Below are positions 1-5,820 of a DNA stretch of 7,192 nt, piece after piece. This stretch comes from Myxococcales bacterium (GTDB taxonomy: Bacteria > Myxococcota_A > Polyangia > Fen-1088). The position numbers and the translations under genes were made by a program. The first letter of the stretch is position 1; each line of letters opens with the position of its first letter. The notes below the pieces were generated by a model. That model was not told where the DNA came from and made no database searches. It saw nothing but the letters and a program-made list of their open reading frames with translations. The stretch spans positions 1 through 7,192 of the forward strand of contig PMNO01000677.1 in assembly GCA_003161835.1 (NCBI GenBank), given 5' to 3'.

Positions 1-249
1 GTCGATTCCGCCCTGGGTGGGTTGGGCGGGTGTCCGTATGCGCCGGGAGCCTCGGGAAACGTGGCGACCGAGGACGTCATCTACATGCTGGAAGGAATGG
101 GTGTCCACACCGGCGTCGACCTGGACAAGTTGGTCGAGGTGTCCCGGCTGGCCTCCACCCTGGTGGGGCACGAGGTTCCGTCGAAGTTCTATCGCGCGTA
201 CATGGGCGCGCGTGGCCGCTCGGCGGCGGGATCCTCGTCGGCATCCTGA
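1..249 (+). CDS. Hydroxymethylglutaryl-CoA lyase, C-terminal fragment (5' end outside window)
   Basis: This is the last 82 residues of an HMG-CoA lyase, which cleaves HMG-CoA to acetyl-CoA and acetoacetate in the final step of leucine catabolism. The fragment opens in the family signature GLGGCPYAPGASGN (residues 7-20). The Cys at residue 11 is the conserved active-site cysteine of the mobile loop, equivalent to human Cys266. It is followed by NVATEDVIYMLEGMGVHTGVDLDKL, nearly identical in wording to bacterial and human lyases. A low-complexity Ala/Ser/Gly tail ends at TGA 247-249. The frame is open to the left edge, so the true start lies upstream; family members are about 300 residues, so roughly three quarters is missing. 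An in-frame TTG at 22 falls inside the catalytic loop and is not a start. The next gene begins 69 bp downstream on the same strand and acts one step earlier in the pathway. The family assignment is very secure. Possible symbols are mvaB, liuE or yngG, so none is given. Confidence 0.95.
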   Translation, partial: VDSALGGLGGCPYAPGASGNVATEDVIYMLEGMGVHTGVDLDKLVEVSRLASTLVGHEVPSKFYRAYMGARGRSAAGSSSAS

Positions 250-252
250 GCC

Positions 253-269
253 GCGCTCTCCCGGAGCGC
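253..269 (+). repeat. Short GC-rich hairpin just after the HMG-CoA lyase stop
   Basis: GCGCTC (253-258) and GAGCGC (264-269) form a perfect 6-bp stem with a 5-nt loop, starting 3 bp after the lyase stop codon. No run of T follows (the next bases are AAACGG), so it does not look like a standard intrinsic terminator. It could be an attenuating or mRNA-stabilising element between lyase and hydratase. GC-rich 6-bp stems are frequent by chance, so only the structure is claimed. Confidence 0.3.
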
Positions 270-318
270 AAACGGTCGATAACGCGCCTGAACCGAGGTC
301 TCGTGATACCGTTCCGGC

Positions 319-1110
319 ATGAGCGAGGTGGCTCCCGCTTCCCTGGTCGGCGTCGAGCGCCGCGGTCCGGCGGCGTGGCTCACGCTGTCGCGCCCGGAAG
401 CGGCGAATGCGTTGTCGCGGGCGTTGGTGGATGACCTGTCGACCGCGGTGGGCGCCCTGGTAGGGGATGCTTCGGTGCGGGCCGTGGTGATCACGGGCGC
501 GGGGAGCGTTTTTTGTGCCGGTGCCGACTTGAAGGAGCGCCTGGGCATGACGGCCGAGGAGACCCTGGCTTTCCTGGATGAGCTGAGCGGCTTGTTGTCG
601 ACGTTGTCGGCGTGGCCGGTGCCGGTCATCGCGGCGCTCAATGGGGCCACCTTTGGCGGCGGTCTCGAGCTGGCCCTGGCCTGTGATCTGCGTGTCGCCG
701 CCGAGGGCGCGATGATGGGGCTGGTCGAGGCGCGGTTGGGGATCATTCCAGGAGCGGGGGGAACCCAGCGATTGGCGCGCCTGGTGGGCATCGGACGTGC
801 CAAGGAGCTCATATGCACCGGGCGCCGATTCGACACCCGGGTGGCGCGCGAGCTGGGCCTGCTGGCCGATGTGGTTCCGGCGAGCCAGCTCGGAACGGCG
901 GTGGCGCACCTGGTGGAGGAAATCGCGGCCTGCGGACCCCTGGCCGTCGCGCAGGCCAAAGCGGCCATCGATGGCGGCATCGCGCTGACCCTGGCGGGGG
1001 GGCTGGCCCTCGAAAGACGTTGCTACGAGGTCGTGCTGGCCAGCGCCGATCGCGACGAGGGCCTGCGCGCCTTCGCGGAAAAGCGCGCGCCGTTTTTTCA
1101 AGGGAAATAG
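319..1110 (+). CDS. liuC: Methylglutaconyl-CoA hydratase (enoyl-CoA hydratase/isomerase family)
   Basis: A 263-residue crotonase-fold protein, the usual length for the family. It is predicted to hydrate 3-methylglutaconyl-CoA to HMG-CoA in leucine breakdown, in the cytoplasm. The oxyanion-hole segments are FCAGADLKER (65-74) and the Gly-rich turn ATFGGGLELALACD (110-123). Both catalytic glutamates of hydratases are present: Glu117 in GGGLE and Glu137 in GLVEARLG, 20 residues apart as in rat crotonase Glu144/Glu164. IIPGAGGTQRL (142-152) is the standard family motif. The ADLKER-x-x-M segment and MGLVE wording match human AUH and bacterial LiuC/YngF rather than generic fatty-acid crotonases, and the flanking lyase and carboxylase support that specificity. 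The start is ATG 319; no strong Shine-Dalgarno is seen before it. The stop at 1108-1110 is 17 bp before the next start, so the two are probably co-transcribed. Family is certain; substrate is inferred from motif and neighbours. Confidence 0.9.
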   Translation: MSEVAPASLVGVERRGPAAWLTLSRPEAANALSRALVDDLSTAVGALVGDASVRAVVITGAGSVFCAGADLKERLGMTAEETLAFLDELSGLLSTLSAWPVPVIAALNGATFGGGLELALACDLRVAAEGAMMGLVEARLGIIPGAGGTQRLARLVGIGRAKELICTGRRFDTRVARELGLLADVVPASQLGTAVAHLVEEIAACGPLAVAQAKAAIDGGIALTLAGGLALERRCYEVVLASADRDEGLRAFAEKRAPFFQGK

Positions 1111-1112
1111 CC

Positions 1113-1119
1113 GAGAGGA
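1113..1119 (+). promoter_or_regulatory. Ribosome binding site that fixes the carboxylase start
   Basis: GAGAGGA lies 8 nt before ATG 1128, a normal Shine-Dalgarno position. The frame itself stays open far upstream (to about 813) through the hydratase gene, so this site, together with the onset of family-like sequence, decides the start. Confidence 0.7.
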
Positions 1120-1127
1120 ATCGCCCG

Positions 1128-2663
1128 ATGTCACGCTCCGACGAGATCTCCGCCCTGGCCGAAAAGATCCGGCAAGGCGGCGCCGCGAAATACCACCAGG
1201 CGAACGCCGCCGCCGGAAAGCTGTTCTGTCGGGCGCGCATCGCGCTCCTGTGCGACGACGCCGGTGAGGCATTCGTGGAGGACGGCTTGTTGGCCAACGC
1301 CACCGCGGCTGATTTGCCGGCGGACGGGGTGGTGACCGGGATCGGGCGGATCCACGGGCAGCCGGTGGCGATCATGGCCAACGATTCGACGGTGAAGGCC
1401 GGATCTTGGGGCGCCCGCACGGTCGAGAAGATCATACGCATCCAGGAAACCGCGGGGCGGCTGCGCATCCCGTTGCTGTATCTGGTGGATTCGGCGGGCG
1501 CGCGCATCACGGACCAGATCGACATGTTTCCGGGGCGGCGTCACGCCGGGCGCATCTTTCAAAACCAGGTACGGCTGTCGGGCGCCATCCCGCAGATCTG
1601 CCTGCTGTTCGGCCCGTCAGCGGCGGGCGGGGCATACATCCCGGCGTTCTGCGACGTGGTGTTCATGGTCGACAAGAACGCGTCCATGTATCTGGGCTCG
1701 CCGCGCATGGCCGAGATGGTGATTGGCGAAAAGGTGTCCCTGGAGGAGATGGGCGGCGCGCGCATGCACTGCGAGGTGTCGGGTTGTGGCGATCTCCTGG
1801 CGCCGGACGAACCCAGCTGCCTGGAAGCAGCGCGCGCGTACATGGCGTACATGCCGGCGCGGGCGGGAAAAACTCCCGCGCGCGGACCGGCGCGTGCGCC
1901 CCGGTCCGGCGCGCGTCGCATCGACGACATCCTGCCCGCCAACCAGAATCAGGCGTTCGATGTCCACGCGGTCATCGATGCCCTGGTCGACGAGGGCAGC
2001 TTCTTCGAGATCAAGCGCTTGTTCGCGCGCGAGCTGGTCACGGGGTTCGCGCGCCTGGACGGTCAGCCGGTGGGCATCGTCGCGAGCCAGCCAAAGTGGA
2101 AGGGCGGGGTCCTGTTCGTCGACAGCGCGGACAAGGCGGCGCGGTTCGTGTGGCTGTGCGACGCCTTCGGTATTCCGCTCCTGTTTCTGGCCGACGTGCC
2201 GGGGTTCATGATCGGCAAGGCGGTCGAACGCCAGGGCATCATTCGCCACGGTGCCAAGATGATCTCCGCGGTCGCCGACGCGACCGTGCCGAAGATCAGC
2301 GTCATCTTGCGCAAGGCCTATGGCGCCGGCCTGTACGCCATGTGCGGCCCCGGGTTCGATCCGGATGCCACGCTGGCCTTGCCGCAGGCGATGATCGCGG
2401 TGATGGGCGCGGAGGCCGCCGTGAACGCGGTGTTCGCCAACAAGATCGCCGAGAAACCCGAAGGCGAGCGCGCGGCCTATATCGAGGAGCTGCGCCGCGC
2501 CTATCGCGAGGACATCGATCTGCTGAAGCTGGCCGCCAACCTCCATGTGGATGCGGTGGTTGCCGGTGACCACCTGCGGGTCGAGCTGATTCGTCGTTTC
2601 CAGGCAGCGGCCTCCAAGCGCGTGTCGGGCTACGAAAAGCGGCGTCCGGTCTTGCCGGTGTGA
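1128..2663 (+). CDS. liuB: Acyl-CoA carboxylase carboxyltransferase (beta) subunit, probably methylcrotonyl-CoA type
   Basis: A 511-residue biotin-dependent carboxyltransferase that moves CO2 from carboxybiotin onto an acyl-CoA, here probably 3-methylcrotonyl-CoA. Two crotonase-like lobes are visible. The N-lobe has ANDSTVKAGSWG, LVDSAGARITDQIDMFPG and GPSAAGGAYIPAFCD. The C-lobe has FLADVPGFMIG, GIIRHGAKM and ILRKAYGAGLYAMCGPGFD, then VMGAEAAVNAVFANKI. The FP-x-x-x-H-x-GRIF-x-NQ stretch is like methylcrotonyl-CoA carboxylases. The C-lobe resembles what I recall of B. subtilis YngE (about 511 residues) and has some propionyl-CoA carboxylase flavour, so propionyl- or another acyl-CoA remains possible. 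A Pro/Ala/Arg-rich linker at about residues 240-265 joins the lobes. The start is ATG 1128 with GAGAGGA 8 nt upstream. No biotin carboxylase or carrier domain is present in the protein or window; the partner must be encoded elsewhere, likely upstream. The hydratase-to-carboxylase gap of 17 bp indicates one operon. Confidence 0.9.
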   Translation: MSRSDEISALAEKIRQGGAAKYHQANAAAGKLFCRARIALLCDDAGEAFVEDGLLANATAADLPADGVVTGIGRIHGQPVAIMANDSTVKAGSWGARTVEKIIRIQETAGRLRIPLLYLVDSAGARITDQIDMFPGRRHAGRIFQNQVRLSGAIPQICLLFGPSAAGGAYIPAFCDVVFMVDKNASMYLGSPRMAEMVIGEKVSLEEMGGARMHCEVSGCGDLLAPDEPSCLEAARAYMAYMPARAGKTPARGPARAPRSGARRIDDILPANQNQAFDVHAVIDALVDEGSFFEIKRLFARELVTGFARLDGQPVGIVASQPKWKGGVLFVDSADKAARFVWLCDAFGIPLLFLADVPGFMIGKAVERQGIIRHGAKMISAVADATVPKISVILRKAYGAGLYAMCGPGFDPDATLALPQAMIAVMGAEAAVNAVFANKIAEKPEGERAAYIEELRRAYREDIDLLKLAANLHVDAVVAGDHLRVELIRRFQAAASKRVSGYEKRRPVLPV

Positions 2664-2681
2664 ACGGCCACGCGTGACACC

Positions 2682-3944
2682 TTGCCGGATTGGTTGAATC
2701 TGATCCCCGCGGCCGAGGCGCGGCGGATAATGTTGGAGGTTCCTCCCCTGGGGACCGAGCAGGTGACCCTGCGGGAAGCCGCTGGGCGGGTGCTCGCGCA
2801 AACCGTGGTGGCGGCCCACGATTTGCCGCCGACGCGGCTGTCGGCGATGGATGGATACGCGGTCCGGTCGGCGGACCTGCGAGACGCGTCGGACGGCGCC
2901 AGCGTGGTCTTGCGCGTGGTGGCGTCGATTGCCGCGGGGACCACCTTCACGGGGATCGTCGGACCAGGCGAGGCGGTGGCGATCCCGACCGGCGGTGTGG
3001 TGCCCGAGGGGGCGGATGCGGTCGTGATGGTCGAATTCACCGCGCCGGTCGAGGGCGCCGGTGTGGGCGGCTATGTCCAGGCCGGTGCGTGGGTGCGTGT
3101 GTCCCGACCCGCGCCGGTGCACGCGAACGTGGTCCAGGCCGGCGACGATCTGAAGGCCGGAGCGGAGATTCTGGGAGCCGGGCGGCGGTTGCGTGCGGGT
3201 GATCTCGCGGCGCTGGCCTCGTTCGGACTCGTCGACGTGCCGGTGTACCGGCGTCCCCGCATCGCGGTGTTGGCCACGGGATCCGAAATCTGTCCGCCCG
3301 AGAAGACTCCGCGTCCCGGGCAGGTGCGCGATTCGAACCAGTACGTGATCTGCGCCGAGGTCGAATCGGCCGGCGGCATCGCCGTGGCCGCAGGAATCGT
3401 CGCCGACGATCTCGATCACCTCCGATCCACTGTGTTGCGTTTGGTGGCCCAGAACGATGGTGTGATCTTGTCGGGCGGGTCATCGGTCGGGCCCAAGGAT
3501 CTAACCGGGCGCGTGCTGGCCGCGCTCGCGCCGCCTGGGGTTCTCTTCCACGGCATCGATATTCGTCCGGGAAAGCCCACCGTGTTCGCGCGGGCGGGGG
3601 CCAAGCCCGTGGTCGGGATGCCCGGTTTTCCCACCTCGTCGATGGTGGTTTTCGAGGCCTTTGTCAGACCCTTGTTGGCGCGCATGGGCGGCGAATCCAC
3701 ACCCGACACATGGCCGGCCGCCGTGCCCGCCCGTCTCACGAGCGGGTATGCCAAACCGGCCTCACGGGAGGACTATCCGCGCGTGCGCCTGGTGGAGCGC
3801 GACGGCGCGTGGTGGGCCGACGTCCTGCCCGGGGGCTCGGCCGCGATCTCGAACGTGATCTTCGCCGACGGCTTGGCGCGGATCCCAGCGGGGATCGAGC
3901 GGCTAGACGAGGGCGGCCTGGTCGCCGTGCGTCGGTTCGGCTAG
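2682..3944 (+). CDS. moeA: Molybdopterin molybdenumtransferase MoeA
   Basis: A 420-residue MoeA, slightly longer than the usual 390-411. It inserts molybdate into adenylylated molybdopterin to give molybdenum cofactor, in the cytoplasm. Visible motifs in order: LSAMDGYAVRS (53-63, Asp57 conserved), IPTGGVVPEGADAVVMVE (101-118), RPRIAVLATGSE (191-202), GQVRDSNQY (213-221), ILSGGSSVGPKDLT (262-275), IRPGKPTVFA (294-303) and GMPGFPTSSMVVFEAFVRPLL (312-332). After these comes the C-terminal beta domain typical of MoeA (about 345-420). The canonical PGNPVS is replaced by PGFPTS, and SGG-V-SVG by SGGSSVG. The start is uncertain: TTG 2682 gives the full N-terminal helix, but TTG 2694 and ATG 2730 are in-frame alternatives and none has a clear ribosome binding site. 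The carboxylase stop lies 18 bp upstream in the same frame, so nothing longer is possible. Co-transcription with leucine genes is likely by spacing; no functional link is obvious and no other cofactor gene is in view. Confidence 0.93.
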   Translation: MPDWLNLIPAAEARRIMLEVPPLGTEQVTLREAAGRVLAQTVVAAHDLPPTRLSAMDGYAVRSADLRDASDGASVVLRVVASIAAGTTFTGIVGPGEAVAIPTGGVVPEGADAVVMVEFTAPVEGAGVGGYVQAGAWVRVSRPAPVHANVVQAGDDLKAGAEILGAGRRLRAGDLAALASFGLVDVPVYRRPRIAVLATGSEICPPEKTPRPGQVRDSNQYVICAEVESAGGIAVAAGIVADDLDHLRSTVLRLVAQNDGVILSGGSSVGPKDLTGRVLAALAPPGVLFHGIDIRPGKPTVFARAGAKPVVGMPGFPTSSMVVFEAFVRPLLARMGGESTPDTWPAAVPARLTSGYAKPASREDYPRVRLVERDGAWWADVLPGGSAAISNVIFADGLARIPAGIERLDEGGLVAVRRFG

Positions 3945-3989
3945 GTGCGCCCCGGGCTGCTTGGGCCCCACAGGCGACGGGATCTTTGG

Positions 3990-4012
3990 CCTCGAAGGCG
4001 CTAGATTCGAGG
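3990..4012 (+). repeat. Perfect 7-bp inverted repeat overlapping the RBS of the cytochrome-like gene
   Basis: CCTCGAA (3990-3996) and TTCGAGG (4006-4012) are exact reverse complements around a 9-nt loop. The right arm shares bases with GAGGAG (4009-4014), the only Shine-Dalgarno candidate for GTG 4017. As RNA it could hide the ribosome binding site; as DNA it could be a dimeric repressor site. The loop also contains TAGATT (4002-4007), a possible -10 box, but no matching -35 box was found. Structure is seen directly; function is inference. Confidence 0.45.
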
Positions 4013-4016
4013 AGCC

Positions 4017-4400
4017 GTGAGCTTTCGCGTTCTTGGAATCGGCATCGGCGCGGTCATCTTTTATGCCGCCGCCAGTGCCACGTTGCTGGGTGGCTGCGAT
4101 GATCCCGGCCACGCCAATGTGTGCACGTCGCAGGTGCCGCTCGTATGCCCGGCTTCCCCCCCTCGTTACCTGGATGTCGCGCCGATTTTCGACGCGAAGT
4201 GCGGCTCGTGCCATGTCGCGACCACCGATGGGGAAGGTCCCTGGCCGCTTGACACCTATGACAATGTCTCTGAATGGGCGGGCTTGATTCGCCAAGACCT
4301 TCTCAACTGCTCCATGCCGCCGGCCGACAGTGGCCTGGCGATGACCCCGGCCGAACGCTGGACCGTCCTGAGCTGGGTTCTGTGCGACACCCCGCAGTGA
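4017..4400 (+). CDS. Predicted lipoprotein with one cytochrome c haem-binding motif (CxxCH)
   Basis: A 127-residue secreted protein with a short mono-haem cytochrome-like domain. Residues 1-26 form a signal peptide with a hydrophobic core, ending in the lipobox LLGGC, with Cys27 as the lipidation site. After a short Cys-containing linker (Cys36, Cys44), VAPIFDAKCGSCH (54-66) carries the haem motif Cys62-x-x-Cys65-His66. A later NCSMPP (97-102) offers Met100 as distal ligand, a pattern seen in small class I-like cytochrome c domains. The C-terminal helix MTPAERWTVLSWVLCDT (109-125) is the usual closing helix. Cys98 and Cys123 are extra and could form disulfides. The start is GTG 4017: an in-frame stop at 4002 excludes anything upstream, and no other start precedes the signal peptide. 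GAGGAG ends only 2 nt before it, unusually close. A role in periplasmic or outer-membrane electron transfer is inferred; no partner oxidase or dehydrogenase is in view. It could also be a non-electron-transfer haem sensor. Confidence 0.8.
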   Translation: MSFRVLGIGIGAVIFYAAASATLLGGCDDPGHANVCTSQVPLVCPASPPRYLDVAPIFDAKCGSCHVATTDGEGPWPLDTYDNVSEWAGLIRQDLLNCSMPPADSGLAMTPAERWTVLSWVLCDTPQ

Positions 4401-4461
4401 ACCGGCCGGGGCGGTTGGCGGGCGGTCGTGCGTCTTGCGCGAAGGACGCCGAACGGGTACG

Positions 4462-4468
4462 AAGGAGG
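4462..4468 (+). promoter_or_regulatory. Strong Shine-Dalgarno used to choose the pseudokinase start
   Basis: AAGGAGG is a 7-nt match to the anti-Shine-Dalgarno, but it ends only 2 nt before GTG 4471. In-frame alternatives are TTG 4435 (12 residues longer, no clear site), GTG 4492 and ATG 4501 (about 32 nt away). GTG 4471 is preferred despite the short spacing. Confidence 0.5.
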
Positions 4469-4470
4469 CA

Positions 4471-5283
4471 GTGAATACCGTCGCCCAAGACGTGTCCGAG
4501 ATGCGCCTCGAAGCTTGGCTGGAGGCAACGCCGCGCTCATGGCGCGACGTCCTGAGCGTGTTCATCGAGGTGGGGGAAAAATTGGCGGCCGCCCACGCGG
4601 CGGGGGTCCTGTATCAGGAGATCACCCTCGACCAAATCGTGGTTCTGCCCGACGGCCACGCGGACGTGCGCGACCTGATGCCCGCCCGACTCGACGTGCC
4701 GAAGGTGGGTCTCGGAAGTCTGCGCACGGCAGCCATCCCGCTGGAGCAACGCCTGGCCGAAATGAAGTCCACCGAATCCGTCGCCTACATGGCACCGGAA
4801 CAGTTTCGGGGCCGGTCCGCGGACGCGCGTAGCAACCAGTTCAGTTTTGGGGTGGGGCTGTACCGCGCTCTTTATCGTCACGCGCCCTTCGATCACGAAT
4901 GGGCCGTCTCCCAGGCGGGAGAATCTCGCCGGACGCCGCTCGGCAGTATCCATTTCGATCTTCTCATCAAGTCGTTCGATCGGGCGACGTTGGTCAATCT
5001 GGCCCGCGAGGTCTTGAGCGGAAACCTGCGCCCTTCGCCCGAGGACACGGACGTGCCGGTGTGGCTGGACTCGATCCTGCGGCGGATCCTGCAGACCGAT
5101 CCCGACGAGCGCTATCCCTCCATGCGGCACTTGCTGGACGCTCTGACGAAGGGGGCCCAGGGCGTCGCGCCGGGCCTGCCCGAACCGGCAGGCCCCTGGG
5201 CCCGGTGGAGCACCATCGGCGGGATAGGCCTGGTGGCGCTGCTCGTGGCCCTCGTGCTCGCCTGGCTCGGCCGCGCGCGCTAG
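4471..5283 (+). CDS. Membrane-anchored Hanks-type pseudokinase lacking the N-lobe
   Basis: A 270-residue protein that aligns with only the C-lobe of bacterial Ser/Thr kinases. It begins near the hinge (RLEAWLEATPRSWRDVLSVF, 12-31). KLAAAHAAGVLYQEITLDQIVV (37-58) matches the catalytic loop, but His-Arg-Asp is Tyr48-Gln49-Glu50, the loop Lys is Thr52 and the Mg-binding Asn is Gln55. The DFG position reads Asp68-Leu69-Met70. APE is intact (YMAPEQF, 106-112), while the helix-F Asp is Asn122 in SNQFSFG. Arg214 in DPDERYPSM is kept. The Gly-rich loop, VAIK lysine and helix C are absent. Residues 249-266 are a hydrophobic transmembrane helix followed by GRAR, placing the domain in the cytoplasm as a tail-anchored protein. 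ATP-dependent phosphotransfer looks impossible; scaffolding, or binding another kinase or substrate, is the likely role. The upstream 70 bp cannot encode an N-lobe, as an in-frame stop lies at 4369. Function is not known. Confidence 0.8.
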   Translation: MNTVAQDVSEMRLEAWLEATPRSWRDVLSVFIEVGEKLAAAHAAGVLYQEITLDQIVVLPDGHADVRDLMPARLDVPKVGLGSLRTAAIPLEQRLAEMKSTESVAYMAPEQFRGRSADARSNQFSFGVGLYRALYRHAPFDHEWAVSQAGESRRTPLGSIHFDLLIKSFDRATLVNLAREVLSGNLRPSPEDTDVPVWLDSILRRILQTDPDERYPSMRHLLDALTKGAQGVAPGLPEPAGPWARWSTIGGIGLVALLVALVLAWLGRAR

Positions 5284-5291
5284 CCCGAGCC

Positions 5292-5339
5292 GAACCGGTG
5301 GGGCCACCCCCGCTTTCCCGCCGGAATTCCCGCCGGTTC
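5292..5339. terminator. Inverted repeat in the convergent junction, possible bidirectional terminator
   Basis: GAACCGGTGGG (5292-5302) pairs with CCCGCCGGTTC (5329-5339) over 11 positions, with one U-G wobble on the plus-strand RNA (an A-C mismatch on the other strand) and a 26-nt loop. CCCGCCGG also occurs at 5317-5324 and could pair with the same left arm, giving an alternative hairpin with a 14-nt loop. It lies between two converging genes, and its right arm overlaps the greA stop codon. Neither side has a T-tract, so efficient Rho-independent termination is doubtful. Confidence 0.4.
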
Positions 5340-5820
5340 ACTCCGCGAGAAACCGAACCTCGACGATCTGATACTCGCGGGTGCCCTTGCCGGTCTTGAG
5401 AGTGATGGTGTCGCCCTCATCCTTGCCTATCATCGCGCGCGCCAACGGCGCCGAGATGGAGATGCGCGCGATCTTGATGTCCGCCTCGTGGTCACCGACG
5501 ATGCTGTAGGTGACCTCTTCGCCGCTATCGGTGTCGGCGAGGCGCACGGTCGCGCCAAAGACCACGCGGCTCCCGGACAGCTTGGCCGGGTCGATCACCT
5601 CGGCCTGCGCCAAGATCGCCTCGATGTCCTTGGAGCGCCCTTCGATGAATCCCTGGCGCTCCTTGGCGGCGTGGTACTCGGCGTTCTCGCGCAGGTCGCC
5701 GTGCGCCCGCGCCTCCTCGATGTCGAGCACGTTCTTGGGCCGCTCGACCTCGCGCAGGCGCTTGAGCTCGTCGCGCAGTTTCTTCTGCCCCGCCGGGGTC
5801 ATGGGAAAACGATCAGCCAT
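5338..5820 (-). CDS. greA: Transcription elongation factor GreA
   Basis: A 160-residue GreA, essentially the standard length (E. coli 158). It binds the RNA polymerase secondary channel and stimulates transcript cleavage to rescue backtracked complexes. The N-terminal coiled coil opens with the typical MTPAGQKKLRDELKRL (7-22). The tip motif EARAHGDLRENAEYHAAKE (36-54) carries the acidic pair Asp42 and Glu45, equivalent to E. coli Asp41/Glu44, which position Mg2+ in the polymerase active site. The C-terminal FKBP-like domain has FGATVRLADTDSGEEVTYSIVGDHEAD, then SISAPLARAMIGKDEGD, both family hallmarks. ATG 5818-5820 overlaps the end of carB by 8 bp. AGGA (plus-strand 5829-5832) lies 8 nt upstream inside carB, so translation is probably coupled and the gene is expressed from the carB operon promoter. 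All key residues are intact. Confidence 0.97.
   Translation of the reverse strand: MADRFPMTPAGQKKLRDELKRLREVERPKNVLDIEEARAHGDLRENAEYHAAKERQGFIEGRSKDIEAILAQAEVIDPAKLSGSRVVFGATVRLADTDSGEEVTYSIVGDHEADIKIARISISAPLARAMIGKDEGDTITLKTGKGTREYQIVEVRFLAE

Noticed and set aside
189..980. A 263-codon minus-strand open frame opposite the hydratase
   Set aside because: Low-complexity Ala/Ser/Arg/Pro translation with no domain, fully overlapping a certain gene. It is a GC-rich shadow frame.
813..1127. N-terminal extension of the carboxylase to 616 residues
   Set aside because: The extra 105 residues are Gly/Arg-rich shadow translation of the hydratase gene. A good RBS and family-like sequence begin at ATG 1128.
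1406..2569. A 387-codon plus-strand frame inside the carboxylase
   Set aside because: Arg/Gly/His-rich out-of-frame translation without motifs, overlapping a gene whose conserved domains are intact.
1617..3419. A 600-codon open frame on the minus strand across the carboxylase and moeA
   Set aside because: It is antisense to two strongly supported genes that happen to share one frame. Its translation is rich in Arg, His, Gly and Asp with no recognisable motif, as expected from the GC-biased complement of coding DNA.
4017..4470. Frameshifted remnant of a kinase N-lobe upstream of the pseudokinase
   Set aside because: The region encodes a coherent lipoprotein with a haem motif, and no frame shows a Gly-rich loop or VAIK-like lysine.
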